A stretch of 49,540 nt of DNA from Gammaproteobacteria bacterium (GTDB lineage: Bacteria > Pseudomonadota > Gammaproteobacteria > JAJDOJ01), in assembly GCA_022340215.1 (NCBI GenBank), contig JAJDOJ010000046.1, positions 1 to 49,540 of the forward strand. The letters are read 5' to 3'. Within the stretch, counting starts at the first letter, position 1; every line of letters begins with the position of its first letter. The notes beneath the pieces are model-generated. The model searched no databases, was not told the origin of the DNA, and worked only from the letters and a program-made list of their open reading frames with translations. Position numbers and translations under genes: made by a program. Below, piece by piece: positions 17,233-26,253 of the stretch.

Positions 17233-17393
17233 TCAATGCAGCGTTAGCGAGCGCGATAGACCGGTGCTCGGCGTCGTTCTGACCCACATTCCCCCACCTT
17301 CGCTTCACATCGCCCCCTTCACGGGCACGCAACTTCACGTAGTTTGTCAGCATTCAGGGTTAACGGGCTGAAAGATTCTTTATTTCTGTAGTT

Positions 17394-17413
17394 CTTGCAA
17401 CACCTGTTGCAAG
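17394..17413. promoter_or_regulatory. perfect inverted repeat upstream of the mra promoter
   Basis: Arms cttgcaac and gttgcaag are perfect 8-base inverted repeats around acct. The element lies about 46 bases upstream of the -35 box. It could be an operator for an upstream-acting regulator or a small hairpin; the binding protein is not known to me. Confidence 0.45.
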
Positions 17414-17458
17414 AGCGTCATAAGTTCTTGTCTGCAAAGAAAAAATCGGGGCGTCTCC

Positions 17459-17486
17459 TTGACACCCTTCCATCTTGGGGTATAAA
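17459..17486 (+). promoter_or_regulatory. sigma-70 promoter of the mra/dcw cluster
   Basis: ttgaca (17459-17464) and tataaa (17481-17486) are separated by 16 bases. The -35 box is a full consensus match and the -10 differs at one base. It lies about 64 bases before the mraZ ATG, where Pmra is expected, and should drive the many overlapping genes downstream. Confidence 0.75.
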
Positions 17487-17497
17487 TGAGGAAAGCT

Positions 17498-17523
17498 GTG
17501 GGGGGAGGTGGAGAGAAGTGGGA
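17498..17523 (+). promoter_or_regulatory. MraZ operator: three phased boxes
   Basis: gtgggg (17498), gtggag (17508) and gtggga (17518) begin exactly 10 bases apart. MraZ is known to bind such TGGGA-like boxes spaced one helical turn apart just downstream of its own promoter. The third box is also the left arm of the hairpin gtggga/tcccac (17518-17534). Confidence 0.75.
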
Positions 17524-17549
17524 GATTTTCCCACGCCCGGGGAGGGGGG

Positions 17550-18008
17550 ATGTTCCGGGGCAAGGCGAAACTCAGTATCGACGAGAAAGGCCGCGTCGCC
17601 ATTCCATCCAGCTACCGCAAACGGTTGATGGAGATGGAAGGGTGCGGGGGGCGTCTCGTCGTGACGACTCACTGGGACGGTTGCCTGCTGATCTATCCGC
17701 TGCCGGAATGGGAAATCGTCGAGGAGCACGTGAGAAAGCTCCCGAATAGCAAGCCCGCGGTCCGAAATCTCCAGCGCTTTCTGCTCGGCAACGCCATGGA
17801 CCGGGATCTCGATGGTCAGGGGCGTCTTCTGATCCCCGCCGACATGAGGGAGACGGCGAAGCTCGACGGCCAGGCCGTGCTGGTCGCGCAGGGCAACAAG
17901 TTCGAACTCTGGGACGAGCAGCGTTGGGAACACCTCTGTAACGGCGTTCTGGAAGACCCGGATGCCCTGGCCGCGGGCGGCGATGCACTCGATTCCCTTT
18001 CAATATGA
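17550..18008 (+). CDS. mraZ: transcriptional regulator MraZ
   Basis: MraZ is a DNA-binding protein that forms ring oligomers and represses its own mra/dcw promoter. The ATG at 17550 follows a strong ggaggggg site and starts the conserved MFRGKAKLSIDEKGR; an earlier in-frame ATG at 17508 lies within the operator and is unlikely. The 152-residue product has two SpoVT/AbrB repeats, marked by DEKGRVAIPSSYR and DGQGRLLIPADMR. It ends just inside the first copy of a 17-base tandem duplication that also covers the rsmH start. Confidence 0.97.
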   Translation: MFRGKAKLSIDEKGRVAIPSSYRKRLMEMEGCGGRLVVTTHWDGCLLIYPLPEWEIVEEHVRKLPNSKPAVRNLQRFLLGNAMDRDLDGQGRLLIPADMRETAKLDGQAVLVAQGNKFELWDEQRWEHLCNGVLEDPDALAAGGDALDSLSI

Positions 18009-18032
18009 CGCCATGTTCAATATGACGCTATG
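17999..18032 (+). repeat. 17-base tandem duplication at the mraZ/rsmH junction
   Basis: Two adjacent copies, 17999-18015 and 18016-18032, differ only at one base (ttcaatatgacgc then c or t, then atg). The first holds the mraZ TGA and a spare ATG at 18013; the second supplies the rsmH ATG. The spare ATG opens a six-codon reading frame whose TGA overlaps the rsmH start. Confidence 0.85.
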
Positions 18033-18971
18033 AGCGATCTGAAGATAGGCCGCCACGAGCCGGTATTGCTTCGAGAAGCGATCGAGGCGCTGTCCGTGTG
18101 TCAGGACGGTATCTACGTGGACGGCACCTTCGGGCGCGGGGGGCACGCCAGAGCGATTCTCGGCAGGCTCGGACCCAAGGGCGCGCTTTACGCGCTCGAC
18201 CGCGATCCCGAGGCGGTACAGGCCGCTGGACTTCTCCTCGGAGACGAGGGTCGGTTCCGGATCGAACGCGGGTCGTTCGGGGCCTTGGCGAGGTTCTGTG
18301 AGGGCTGGGGTATTACCGGTCTAGTTGACGGCCTGTTGCTGGATATCGGGGTCTCCTCCCCGCAACTGGACGACCCCGCACGCGGCTTCAGCTTTATGGA
18401 AGACGGGCCGTTGGACATGCGCATGGATCCCGACGAGGGTCCATCGGCGGCCGCGTGGCTGCGGCAAGCGGACGAGCGGGAGATCGCGCAAGTGCTGTGG
18501 CGTGACGGCGAGGAGCGGTATGCGCGACGCATCGCCAGGGCCATCGTCGCCGCCCGAAGCGAGGCACCGTTAGAGACCACCGGGGATCTCGCCAGTCTGG
18601 TGGACGGGGCGGTTCCGCACCGCGAGCGAAGCAAGCATCCGGCCACCCGTACCTTCCAGGCCCTTCGCATCCTCATCAACCGGGAACTCGATGCCCTGAA
18701 GGCGGGGTTGGAGCAGAGTCTGGATGTCCTCAGGGCGGGCGGTCGTCTGGTCGTTATCTGTTTCCATTCGCTGGAAGATCGTCTCGTCAAGCGATTCATC
18801 AGGGCGAATGCCCGGGTGCCGCAGGCGCCGCGTCGCCTGCCGGTGAAAGCGCCGGGCGCCCGGCCGAAGCTGCGCGCGGTCGGCAAACTCATCCGGCCCT
18901 CGGAGGTGGAATGTCACGCCAATCCGAGGGCCCGCAGCGCGCTGATGCGCGTCGCGGAGGTGCTGGCATGA
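18030..18971 (+). CDS. rsmH: 16S rRNA m4C1402 methyltransferase
   Basis: RsmH methylates N4 of C1402 in 16S rRNA, the same nucleotide that RsmI modifies on the ribose. The 313-residue product has the family pattern: HEPVLLREAIEAL, the SAM-binding YVDGTFGRGGHARAIL, LYALDRDPEA, GLLLDIGVSSPQLDDPARGFSF, GPLDMRMDP, then RTFQALRILINREL and VVICFHSLEDRLVKRF. The start overlaps a small upstream reading frame created by a 17-base tandem duplication. The stop overlaps the ftsL start (ATGA). Confidence 0.97.
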   Translation: MSDLKIGRHEPVLLREAIEALSVCQDGIYVDGTFGRGGHARAILGRLGPKGALYALDRDPEAVQAAGLLLGDEGRFRIERGSFGALARFCEGWGITGLVDGLLLDIGVSSPQLDDPARGFSFMEDGPLDMRMDPDEGPSAAAWLRQADEREIAQVLWRDGEERYARRIARAIVAARSEAPLETTGDLASLVDGAVPHRERSKHPATRTFQALRILINRELDALKAGLEQSLDVLRAGGRLVVICFHSLEDRLVKRFIRANARVPQAPRRLPVKAPGARPKLRAVGKLIRPSEVECHANPRARSALMRVAEVLA

Positions 18972-19237
18972 GGCAGGCGCTGCTGATCCCCAGTGTGCTC
19001 CTCGGCCTGGTCATCGCCAGCGCCGTGTCGGTGGTGTACTGCAAGCACGAGAGCAGGAAGCTCTTCGCCCAGCTCCAGCAGCAGCAGTCGATGGCCGACG
19101 AGCTGGCGATCGAGTGGGGCAGGCTCCGCCTGGAGGAAAGCAGCCTGGCCACGCACGGCAGGATAGAGGCCAAGGCCCTCAGACAGCTGAGGATGCGCAG
19201 CCCGGGGCCGGAAACGACGGTGATCGTGAGCAAGTGA
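18968..19237 (+). CDS. ftsL: cell division protein FtsL
   Basis: FtsL forms the FtsQ-FtsB-FtsL complex that activates FtsW-FtsI septal synthesis. The ATG at 18968 overlaps the rsmH stop and gives 89 residues: a short cytoplasmic tip, one membrane segment at about 5-23, and a periplasmic coiled coil rich in Gln and Glu (ESRKLFAQLQQQQSMADEL). The family is poorly conserved, but size, topology and position between rsmH and ftsI make the assignment firm. A longer upstream in-frame start would lie within rsmH and is not needed. Confidence 0.93.
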   Translation: MRQALLIPSVLLGLVIASAVSVVYCKHESRKLFAQLQQQQSMADELAIEWGRLRLEESSLATHGRIEAKALRQLRMRSPGPETTVIVSK

Positions 19238-20946
19238 ACCATCGCAACGACAGGGTGTCGGTAACGTGGCGCAGGATGCTGGTGCTGTCCGTTCTGCTCG
19301 CCGGGATGGTAGGGCTCGCAGCGCGCGCCGTGCAGTTGCAGTATTTCGAGGAGGACTTTCTTCGCGGCGAGGGCGAGGCGCGGCACCTGCGGGTGGCGGG
19401 CATCCCGGCGCACCGGGGAATGATCACGGACAGACATGGCGATCCGCTTGCCGTCAGCACCCCCGTGGACTCGGTCTGGGCGAACCCGGTCGAGCTATTG
19501 TCCGACCCCCAGGGGATCGTGGGGGTGGAGACGCTGCTGGGACTTGGCAAGGGAGAGGTCCGGGGGAGATTGGCGGGTCGCGAGGACAGGGAATTTGTCT
19601 ATCTCAGGCGGCACGTCAACCCGGACCTGGCCTCGCGGGTCGAGTCGCTCGGCGTGCCCGGCATCCATATCCAGCGCGAGTATCGCCGCTACTACCCGGC
19701 CTCCGAGGTGACGGCACACGTACTCGGGTTTACCGACATCGACGATCGCGGTCTGGAGGGGATCGAGCTGGTCTTCGATGACTGGCTGCAGGGGCAGCCG
19801 GGGGCCAAGCGCGTGATTCGCGACCGCCTGGGCCGGACCATCGAGGATGTCGAGCAGATCCGCCCGCCGAAGCCGGGCCGTGACTTGGCGTTGAGCCTCG
19901 ACCGCCGTATACAGTACCTCGCCTATCGGGAACTGAAGGCGGCCGTGCAGCGCCACGGGGCGCGTTCGGGCAGTGTCGTCGTGCTGGATCCCGAAACGGG
20001 GGAGGTGCTGGCGATGGTGAACCAGCCCTCGATCAATCCCAACAACCGGGATGAGCGTGACCCGGGGTACACCCGCAACCGGGCCGTGACCGATGTCTTC
20101 GAGCCGGGGTCAACCATCAAGCCGTTCACCGTGGCGGCGGCCCTGGAATCTGGCAAGCTCAGGGTCGATTCCGTCATCGACACCGCGCCAGGATGGCACA
20201 TGGTAAGCGGCTATACGATCCAGGATACGCACAACTACGGTTCCTTGACGCCGGCCGGGGTCCTGATGCATTCCAGCAACGTGGGGGCTTGCAAGATCGG
20301 TATGTCGGTGGCGCCTGAGCGGCTGTGGAGTATGTTCAGCCGGGTGGGATTCGGTGCCTCGACCGGGTCCGGGTTCGTCGGCGAGGCGGCCGGCGTGCTC
20401 GGCAATCCATCGCAGTGGCGGGACGTCGAACGCGCGACGCTCTCGTTCGGTTACGGTCTGTCGGTGACGCCGCTGCAACTGGCGCGGGCCTATGGTGTCC
20501 TGGCCAATGATGGCCGGCTGGTCTCGGTCTCGTTTCTCCCCCGTGACGAGCCCGAACTCGGAGAGCGCGTGCTCCCCGCCGAGACAGCCAGGACAATACG
20601 CGGCATGCTGGAGGGTGTGGTCAGCCCTAGCGGTACCGCGGTGAAAGCGTCGGTGGAGGGTTACCGTGTCGCCGGCAAGACCGGCACGATCCACAAACCC
20701 GCGGCCGGCGGCTACGCCAAGCACCGGTACGTCTCCGCCTTCGCGGGCATGGCGCCCGCCAGCGACCCCCGGCTCGTCATCGTGGTCGTCATCGACGAAC
20801 CGGAGCGCGGCGGGCACTACGGTGGCCAGATTGCCGCGCCGGTGTTTTCCCGCGTGATGTCCGGCGCACTTAGACTGATGAATATCAACCCCGACCGCCC
20901 AGCGCCCGTCCAGGCGAGCGGAGACGAACCGGGGGGCCGGGCATGA
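19234..20946 (+). CDS. ftsI: septal peptidoglycan transpeptidase PBP3
   Basis: FtsI is the division-specific class B penicillin-binding protein. I chose the GTG at 19234, which overlaps the ftsL stop as GTGA and gives a 570-residue protein with a short cytoplasmic N-terminus and one membrane helix (about 14-33). Catalytic motifs are S293-T-I-K296 in FEPGSTIKPF, S347-S-N349, and K482-T-G-T485. The pedestal domain shows PAHRGMITDRHGDPLAVST. It partners with the glycosyltransferase FtsW encoded in the same unit. The stop overlaps the murE ATG. Confidence 0.97.
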   Translation: MNHRNDRVSVTWRRMLVLSVLLAGMVGLAARAVQLQYFEEDFLRGEGEARHLRVAGIPAHRGMITDRHGDPLAVSTPVDSVWANPVELLSDPQGIVGVETLLGLGKGEVRGRLAGREDREFVYLRRHVNPDLASRVESLGVPGIHIQREYRRYYPASEVTAHVLGFTDIDDRGLEGIELVFDDWLQGQPGAKRVIRDRLGRTIEDVEQIRPPKPGRDLALSLDRRIQYLAYRELKAAVQRHGARSGSVVVLDPETGEVLAMVNQPSINPNNRDERDPGYTRNRAVTDVFEPGSTIKPFTVAAALESGKLRVDSVIDTAPGWHMVSGYTIQDTHNYGSLTPAGVLMHSSNVGACKIGMSVAPERLWSMFSRVGFGASTGSGFVGEAAGVLGNPSQWRDVERATLSFGYGLSVTPLQLARAYGVLANDGRLVSVSFLPRDEPELGERVLPAETARTIRGMLEGVVSPSGTAVKASVEGYRVAGKTGTIHKPAAGGYAKHRYVSAFAGMAPASDPRLVIVVVIDEPERGGHYGGQIAAPVFSRVMSGALRLMNINPDRPAPVQASGDEPGGRA

Positions 20947-22457
20947 TGCCGGCCGCACGATCGGAGCCCGTCTGGGGTCTGTCCGCGCTGCTGCACGGTG
21001 TGGCGGAGGTGGCGCCGGCGGGTGACATACCGATCGCGGGGCTGGCGATGGACAGCCGCCTGCTGCGGCAGGGCGATCTGTTTCTTGCCTGTGCCGGGAG
21101 GCGGAGCCACGGTCTGCTCCACCTGGACGAGGCGATCTCGCGCGGTGCTTCGGCGGTGGCCTGGGAACCGGCGCCGGATATCGTCCCGCCGGCCATCCTG
21201 GCGCGAATACCGCTGGTGCCGGTTCCCGGGTTGAGGCACAGGGTAGGTGAAATCGCCGACCGGTACTATTCCCATCCCTCCGGGGAGATGAACGTCGTGG
21301 GCGTCACCGGGACCGACGGCAAGACCTCGGTGAGCCAGTTCGTCGCTCAGGCGCTGCATGCCGGGCATGATCGCTGTGCGGTGGTCGGCACTCTGGGATA
21401 CGGGTTCTACGGCGAACTCGAACCCGGTTCGCACACCACGCCAGATGCCGTGACCCTGCAGCGTGTTCTGCGTGAGTTCCGCAGCCGTGGGGCATCCAGC
21501 GTCGCGATGGAGGTGTCCTCGCACGCGCTGGACCAGGAACGGGTCGCGGGGGTCGCTTTCGACCTGGCGGTTCTGACCAACCTGAGTCGCGATCATCTCG
21601 ACTACCATGGCGACCTGGATGCGTACGGGGCGGCCAAGGAGAAGCTGTTCTCGACCCCGGGGCTTCGCGATGCGGTACTGAACCTCGACGACGATTTCGG
21701 GCGTGCCCTGGCAGGCGGGCTGCGGCACGGAGTGCGTCGCACCGGGGTGACGCTGGCAGGCGCGCGCCTGCCCGGGCTGGAGATCGTCGAGGCGACCCGG
21801 GTCGAGCCCCGTCCCGAGGGCCTGCGTGTGGAAGTGACGACGCCACTTGGTACGGGCCGCATCGACAGCCGGCTGCTCGGCCGGTTCAACGCATACAATC
21901 TCCTGTGCGCGCTGGTCGTGTTGCTTCGATTCGATGTACCGCTAAGCGCTGCCCTGTCCCGGCTTGCGCGCACCCGGACTGTCCCGGGGCGAATGGAGCC
22001 CTTCGGCGGCGCGGACCGGCCGCTGGTCGTCGTGGACTTCGCGCATACGGACGCGGCGCTGCGAAACGCACTGGCCGCCTTGCGCGAGCACGTAACGGGG
22101 AGGTTAACCTGCGTGTTCGGCTGCGGGGGTGACCGGGATCGCGGCAAGCGGCCAATGATGGGGGCTGCGGCCGAGCGGGGAGCCGATGTCGTCATCGTCA
22201 CGGACGACAATCCGAGATCCGAAGCCCCGGCCGGTATCGCCAGCGAGATCCTTTTGGGAATGACTCGCCCGGACCGGGTGCGGGTCGAGCATGACAGGGG
22301 CGCGGCGATTCGCGCCGCGGTCGACGCGTCGCGCCCGGGCGATGCCGTTCTGGTCGCCGGGAAGGGGCACGAGACCACCCAAACCGGTGCCTCGGGGCCG
22401 GTGGACTTCAGCGACCGGGAGATCGTTACGCGCCACCTCGGGGTGGCGGCGCCGTGA
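20943..22457 (+). CDS. murE: UDP-MurNAc-tripeptide synthetase, meso-diaminopimelate type
   Basis: MurE adds the third residue to the peptidoglycan stem peptide. In this 504-residue ligase the ATP loop is TGTDGKTS at about 122-129, and VVVDFAHTDAALRNAL and FGCGGDRDRGKRPMM follow in the central and C-terminal domains. The motif DNPRSE identifies meso-diaminopimelate as the substrate, since lysine enzymes lack the DNPR arginine. Two successive ATGs (20943 and 20946) are possible starts; the first overlaps the ftsI stop. The end overlaps the GTG of murF. Confidence 0.97.
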   Translation: MMPAARSEPVWGLSALLHGVAEVAPAGDIPIAGLAMDSRLLRQGDLFLACAGRRSHGLLHLDEAISRGASAVAWEPAPDIVPPAILARIPLVPVPGLRHRVGEIADRYYSHPSGEMNVVGVTGTDGKTSVSQFVAQALHAGHDRCAVVGTLGYGFYGELEPGSHTTPDAVTLQRVLREFRSRGASSVAMEVSSHALDQERVAGVAFDLAVLTNLSRDHLDYHGDLDAYGAAKEKLFSTPGLRDAVLNLDDDFGRALAGGLRHGVRRTGVTLAGARLPGLEIVEATRVEPRPEGLRVEVTTPLGTGRIDSRLLGRFNAYNLLCALVVLLRFDVPLSAALSRLARTRTVPGRMEPFGGADRPLVVVDFAHTDAALRNALAALREHVTGRLTCVFGCGGDRDRGKRPMMGAAAERGADVVIVTDDNPRSEAPAGIASEILLGMTRPDRVRVEHDRGAAIRAAVDASRPGDAVLVAGKGHETTQTGASGPVDFSDREIVTRHLGVAAP

Positions 22458-23827
22458 GCTGGCTGCGACTCGGCGAACTGGCGGAGATGGCCGGTGGACG
22501 TCTGATCGGTGACGACGTCCCGGTGGGGTCGGTCTCGACCGATACCCGCAGGCTTGTGCCGGGGCAGTTGTTCGCCGCGCTGCGCGGCCCGAATTTCGAC
22601 GCGCACGCCCTGATCGAGGCGGGCGCCGCCTCGAACGCGGCCGGGGTGTTGGTCGATCGGCGCCTCTCGGGGAAGACCCCCCAGATCGTCGTCGACGACA
22701 CGCTTGCGGCGCTTATCCGCATGGCCGCCGCCTGGCGCAACCGCCTGGATACGCGTGTCGTTGCCCTGACGGGCAGTAACGGCAAGACGACGGTCAAGGA
22801 GATGACCGCCTCGATACTGCGCCAGGCCGGTGGGGTCCTCGCGACGCGGGGAAACCTCAACAACCATATCGGCGTACCGCTCACCCTGCTATCGCTCAGG
22901 CCGGCGCACCGGTTCGCCGTGGTCGAGCTGGGTGCCAACCATCCCGGAGAGATTCAGGCCCTCGGTGCGCTCGCCGCACCCGACGCCGCACTGGTGAACA
23001 ATGCGGGACCGGCCCACCTCGAGGGTTTCGGCGATCTCGAGGGGGTCGCACGGGCCAAGGGCGAGATCTTCTCGGGCCTGCGGATCGGCGGTATCGCCGT
23101 CATCAACGCCGACGACCGCTTCTGCGACTATTGGACGGGATTGAACCCGGGGCGCAAGTGCATCACCTTCGGCCTAGACACCGCGGCTGACGTTGCAGGG
23201 TCGTGGAAGCCAGGCACACCGCTGTCGGTCCGCACACCGCTCGGCGGTGTCGAGATCCGGGTGCCGCTGAACGGCCGTCACAACGCCATGAACGCGCTGG
23301 CCGCCGCGGCACTTTCACTCGCCGCGGGGGCTAGCACAGAGCAGATTGCGCGGGGACTCGAGCGGGTGAGACCGGTCTCGGGGCGGTTGAACACCCGTGC
23401 GGGGGTCGCGGGTGCGGAGATCATCGACGATACCTACAACGCCAACCCGGCATCGCTTGCCGCCGCCCTGGCGGTCGTGTCTGACCTTGGCGGGGAGACC
23501 TGGCTGGTCCTGGGCGACATGGGGGAACTGGGGAGCGAGGCGAACGGACTCCACCGTCAGGCCGGGGAACTCGCGCGCCGTTGCGGCGTGACGCGGCTAT
23601 ACGGCGTGGGTCCGTTGAGCCTGGGCGCGGTTACCGCTTTCGGTGCCGGCGCCCGCCATTTCGACGATGCGGGGGCGCTCGCCGCGGCTGCCGCCGCGGA
23701 GCTGCGGTCCGGGGTTCGCGTGCTGGTCAAGGGGTCACGCGCCATGCACCTGGAGAACGTAGTGGCGGTGCTGACCCAGGCCGTGGTCGGGGACGAATCC
23801 GACCAGGGGGCAGAAGATGCTGCTTAG
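22454..23827 (+). CDS. murF: UDP-MurNAc-pentapeptide synthetase
   Basis: MurF attaches D-Ala-D-Ala to the UDP-MurNAc-tripeptide. The 457-residue protein starts with GTG overlapping the murE stop. Visible motifs are [16 protein letters not shown] in the substrate domain, TGSNGKTT at 106-113, [26 protein letters not shown], and [13 protein letters not shown] with [10 protein letters not shown] in the C-terminal domain. It overlaps mraY by 11 bases. D-Ala-D-Ala is made by the ddl product of the same cluster. Confidence 0.97.
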   Translation: MSWLRLGELAEMAGGRLIGDDVPVGSVSTDTRRLVPGQLFAALRGPNFDAHALIEAGAASNAAGVLVDRRLSGKTPQIVVDDTLAALIRMAAAWRNRLDTRVVALTGSNGKTTVKEMTASILRQAGGVLATRGNLNNHIGVPLTLLSLRPAHRFAVVELGANHPGEIQALGALAAPDAALVNNAGPAHLEGFGDLEGVARAKGEIFSGLRIGGIAVINADDRFCDYWTGLNPGRKCITFGLDTAADVAGSWKPGTPLSVRTPLGGVEIRVPLNGRHNAMNALAAAALSLAAGASTEQIARGLERVRPVSGRLNTRAGVAGAEIIDDTYNANPASLAAALAVVSDLGGETWLVLGDMGELGSEANGLHRQAGELARRCGVTRLYGVGPLSLGAVTAFGAGARHFDDAGALAAAAAAELRSGVRVLVKGSRAMHLENVVAVLTQAVVGDESDQGAEDAA

Positions 23828-24899
23828 CCTGTCCGAGTCCCTGCAGCAGTACCACAGCGTGTTCAACGTCTTTCAGTACATCACACTGCGCGGCATCCTG
23901 GGCGTGCTGACCGCGCTGATCATCTCGTTGCTCGTTGGCCCGACGATGATCCGGCGTCTGACCAACCTCAATATCGGTCAGCAGATCCGCGAAGACGGAC
24001 CGAGCAGCCACCTGACGAAGGCCGGGACACCGACCATGGGCGGGGCGTTGATCCTCGTCGCCGTGGCGGTGAGCACACTGCTCTGGGGGGATCTGGGCAG
24101 TCGCTACCTGTGGATTACCCTGCTGGTCACGCTGCTGTTCGGCCTGATCGGAGGCGTCGACGACTATCTCAAGCTGCGCTACGGGAACAGCCGGGGACTG
24201 TCCGCACGCTCGAAGTTTTTCTGGCAATCCGTGGTGGCCCTGGTCGGGGTCGTGAGCCTGTACGCGACCGCCTCGCTGGCGGTCGAGACCGAGCTGATCG
24301 TGCCCTTTTTCAAGCAGGTTGAAATCGATCTCGACTGGTTCTACGTCCCGCTGGCCTGGTTCGTGGTCGTCGGTTCGAGCAACGCCGTCAACCTGACCGA
24401 CGGCCTGGACGGACTCGCAATCTTACCGACGGTGCTGGTGGCCGGCGCGCTGGGCGTGTTCGCCTATGCGAGCGGACATTCGAACTTTGCCGCCTATCTG
24501 CAGATCCCGTCGATTCCCGGCGCGGGAGAGCTAGTCATCTTCTGCGGCGCGCTGGTCGGCGCGGGACTCGGCTTCCTTTGGTTCAACGCCTATCCGGCGC
24601 AGGTGTTCATGGGGGACGTCGGTGCCCTGGCTATCGGTGCCGCACTCGGGCTGGTCGCGGTCATCGTGCGCCAGGAATTGGTGCTGGTGATCATGGGTGG
24701 CGTATTCGTGATGGAAACGGTGTCGGTGATCCTGCAGGTGGCCTCCTTCAAGCTGACCGGCAGGCGGATCTTCCGCATGGCCCCCCTGCATCATCACTTC
24801 GAGCTTCACGGCTGGCCGGAGCCGCGCGTCATCGTCCGGTTCTGGATCATCACCGTGATCCTGGTCCTGATCGGACTGGCGACCCTGAAGGTCCGGTGA
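23817..24899 (+). CDS. mraY: phospho-MurNAc-pentapeptide translocase
   Basis: MraY makes lipid I by transferring phospho-MurNAc-pentapeptide to undecaprenyl phosphate in the inner membrane. The 360-residue product has about ten hydrophobic segments. Conserved motifs are [19 protein letters not shown] with Asp115-Asp116, [19 protein letters not shown] and [11 protein letters not shown]. The ATG lies 11 bases inside murF, so translation is coupled. Next is murD after 13 bases with a gaggag-type ribosome site. Confidence 0.98.
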   Translation: MLLSLSESLQQYHSVFNVFQYITLRGILGVLTALIISLLVGPTMIRRLTNLNIGQQIREDGPSSHLTKAGTPTMGGALILVAVAVSTLLWGDLGSRYLWITLLVTLLFGLIGGVDDYLKLRYGNSRGLSARSKFFWQSVVALVGVVSLYATASLAVETELIVPFFKQVEIDLDWFYVPLAWFVVVGSSNAVNLTDGLDGLAILPTVLVAGALGVFAYASGHSNFAAYLQIPSIPGAGELVIFCGALVGAGLGFLWFNAYPAQVFMGDVGALAIGAALGLVAVIVRQELVLVIMGGVFVMETVSVILQVASFKLTGRRIFRMAPLHHHFELHGWPEPRVIVRFWIITVILVLIGLATLKVR

Positions 24900-24912
24900 G
24901 GAGACGCGGAAC

Positions 24913-26253
24913 ATGTTGATGCAATCAACACCCGATGCGCCCTATCTCGTCGTGGGGCTTGGCGAAACCGGCTTGTCGGTGGCGAAGTACCTGTATGCCA
25001 GGGGGCGCCGCTTCGAGGTGGCGGACACCCGGAGCGCGCCGCCGGGGCTGGAGCGACTGCGTGCGCTGGCCCCGGAGATCCCGGTTGCGCTGGGTCCACT
25101 GGGCGCGGGGTGCCTGGCGGCGGCGTCCACACTCGTGGTGAGTCCCGGCATCCCGCTGGACGACCCGGTCATCGCCGCTGCCCGTTCCCGGGGTGCGGAG
25201 GTCATCGGCGATATCGAGCTGTTCGCGCGCGAGGCGCTCGCCCCAATCGCCGCGATCACCGGCTCCAACGGAAAGAGCAGCGTGACGACCCTGCTGGCCG
25301 ACATGGCGGCGGCTTCCGGATCGGAGGTCAGGGCGGGCGGTAACCTCGGGACACCGGCGCTCGACCTTCTGCTTGGGGGAGCCCCCGATCTCTATGTCCT
25401 GGAGCTGTCGAGTTTCCAGCTGGAATCGACCCGCGGTCTGCGTCCAAGGGTGGCCGCCGTGCTCAACGTGAGTGCGGATCACATGGACCGCTATTCCGAT
25501 CTGGATGGCTACGCGCGCGTCAAGGCGCGAATCTACGAGGGGGCGGATGCGCGCATCGTGAACCGGGACGATCCTGTCGTCGGCGCCATGGCGACCGGTG
25601 CGAATTGCATCGGATTCGGGCTCGGTGCGCCGGGCGAGGGGGAGTACGGTGTCCTGACCACGGGTAATGGTCAGTGGCTCGCGCACGGTGCGCAGAGGTT
25701 GCTACGGATCGATGAGCTGCGACTGCGGGGATCCCACAACGTGGCCAACGTGCTGGCCGCGCTGGCAATGGCCGAGGCGCTGGGGCTCGATACCCGTGCG
25801 GCGCTCGACGCCGCCCGCAGTTTCGGGGGCCTGCCGCACCGTACGCAGTGGGTGGCGGATTCGGCGGGGGTGAGCTGGTATAACGATTCGAAGGGTACCA
25901 ATGTCGGCGCCACGCTGGCGGCGATCGGGGGCCTGCCCGGGACGACCATCCTGATCGCTGGCGGGATCGGAAAGGGCGCGGACTTCTCGCCGCTGGCGTC
26001 GGCGGTCAGGGAGAAGGTGCGAGGCGTGATCCTGTTCGGTCGTGACGCCCCGGTACTGGCCGCGGCGCTACAGGATGCGGCGCCCATCGAGATGGCGTGC
26101 GACATGCGCGACGCGGTGCGCCGCGCCGCGCGGATGGCCCAAGCCGGCGACAATGTCCTGCTGTCGCCCGCCTGCGCGAGTTTCGACATGTTCGAGGATT
26201 ACGCCGCGCGCGGTGACGCGTTTGTGGCTGCGGTCCGGGAGCTGAGCGTGTGA
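24913..26253 (+). CDS. murD: UDP-MurNAc-L-alanine:D-glutamate ligase
   Basis: MurD adds D-glutamate to UDP-MurNAc-L-Ala. The 446-residue ligase begins with a Rossmann-like uracil-binding domain (YLVVGLGETGLSVAKYL), has the ATP loop TGSNGKSS at 116-123, and continues with VLELSSFQLEST, LNVSADHMDRY, GLPHRTQWV, YNDSKGTN and LLSPACASFDMFEDYAARG. Its ATG has its own gaggag ribosome site, one of the few non-overlapping starts in the cluster. The stop overlaps the GTG of ftsW. Confidence 0.97.
   Translation: MLMQSTPDAPYLVVGLGETGLSVAKYLYARGRRFEVADTRSAPPGLERLRALAPEIPVALGPLGAGCLAAASTLVVSPGIPLDDPVIAAARSRGAEVIGDIELFAREALAPIAAITGSNGKSSVTTLLADMAAASGSEVRAGGNLGTPALDLLLGGAPDLYVLELSSFQLESTRGLRPRVAAVLNVSADHMDRYSDLDGYARVKARIYEGADARIVNRDDPVVGAMATGANCIGFGLGAPGEGEYGVLTTGNGQWLAHGAQRLLRIDELRLRGSHNVANVLAALAMAEALGLDTRAALDAARSFGGLPHRTQWVADSAGVSWYNDSKGTNVGATLAAIGGLPGTTILIAGGIGKGADFSPLASAVREKVRGVILFGRDAPVLAAALQDAAPIEMACDMRDAVRRAARMAQAGDNVLLSPACASFDMFEDYAARGDAFVAAVRELSV

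Larger units (their letters stand above)
17233..17549 (+). promoter_or_regulatory. regulatory region of the mra/dcw cluster
   Basis: No gene lies in this interval of about 315 bases. The first 150 bases look unremarkable. From 17360 the base composition turns AT-richer. It contains a perfect inverted repeat (17394-17413), a sigma-70 promoter and three phased MraZ boxes, each entered separately, then a ggaggggg ribosome site just before the mraZ ATG. Confidence 0.75.
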
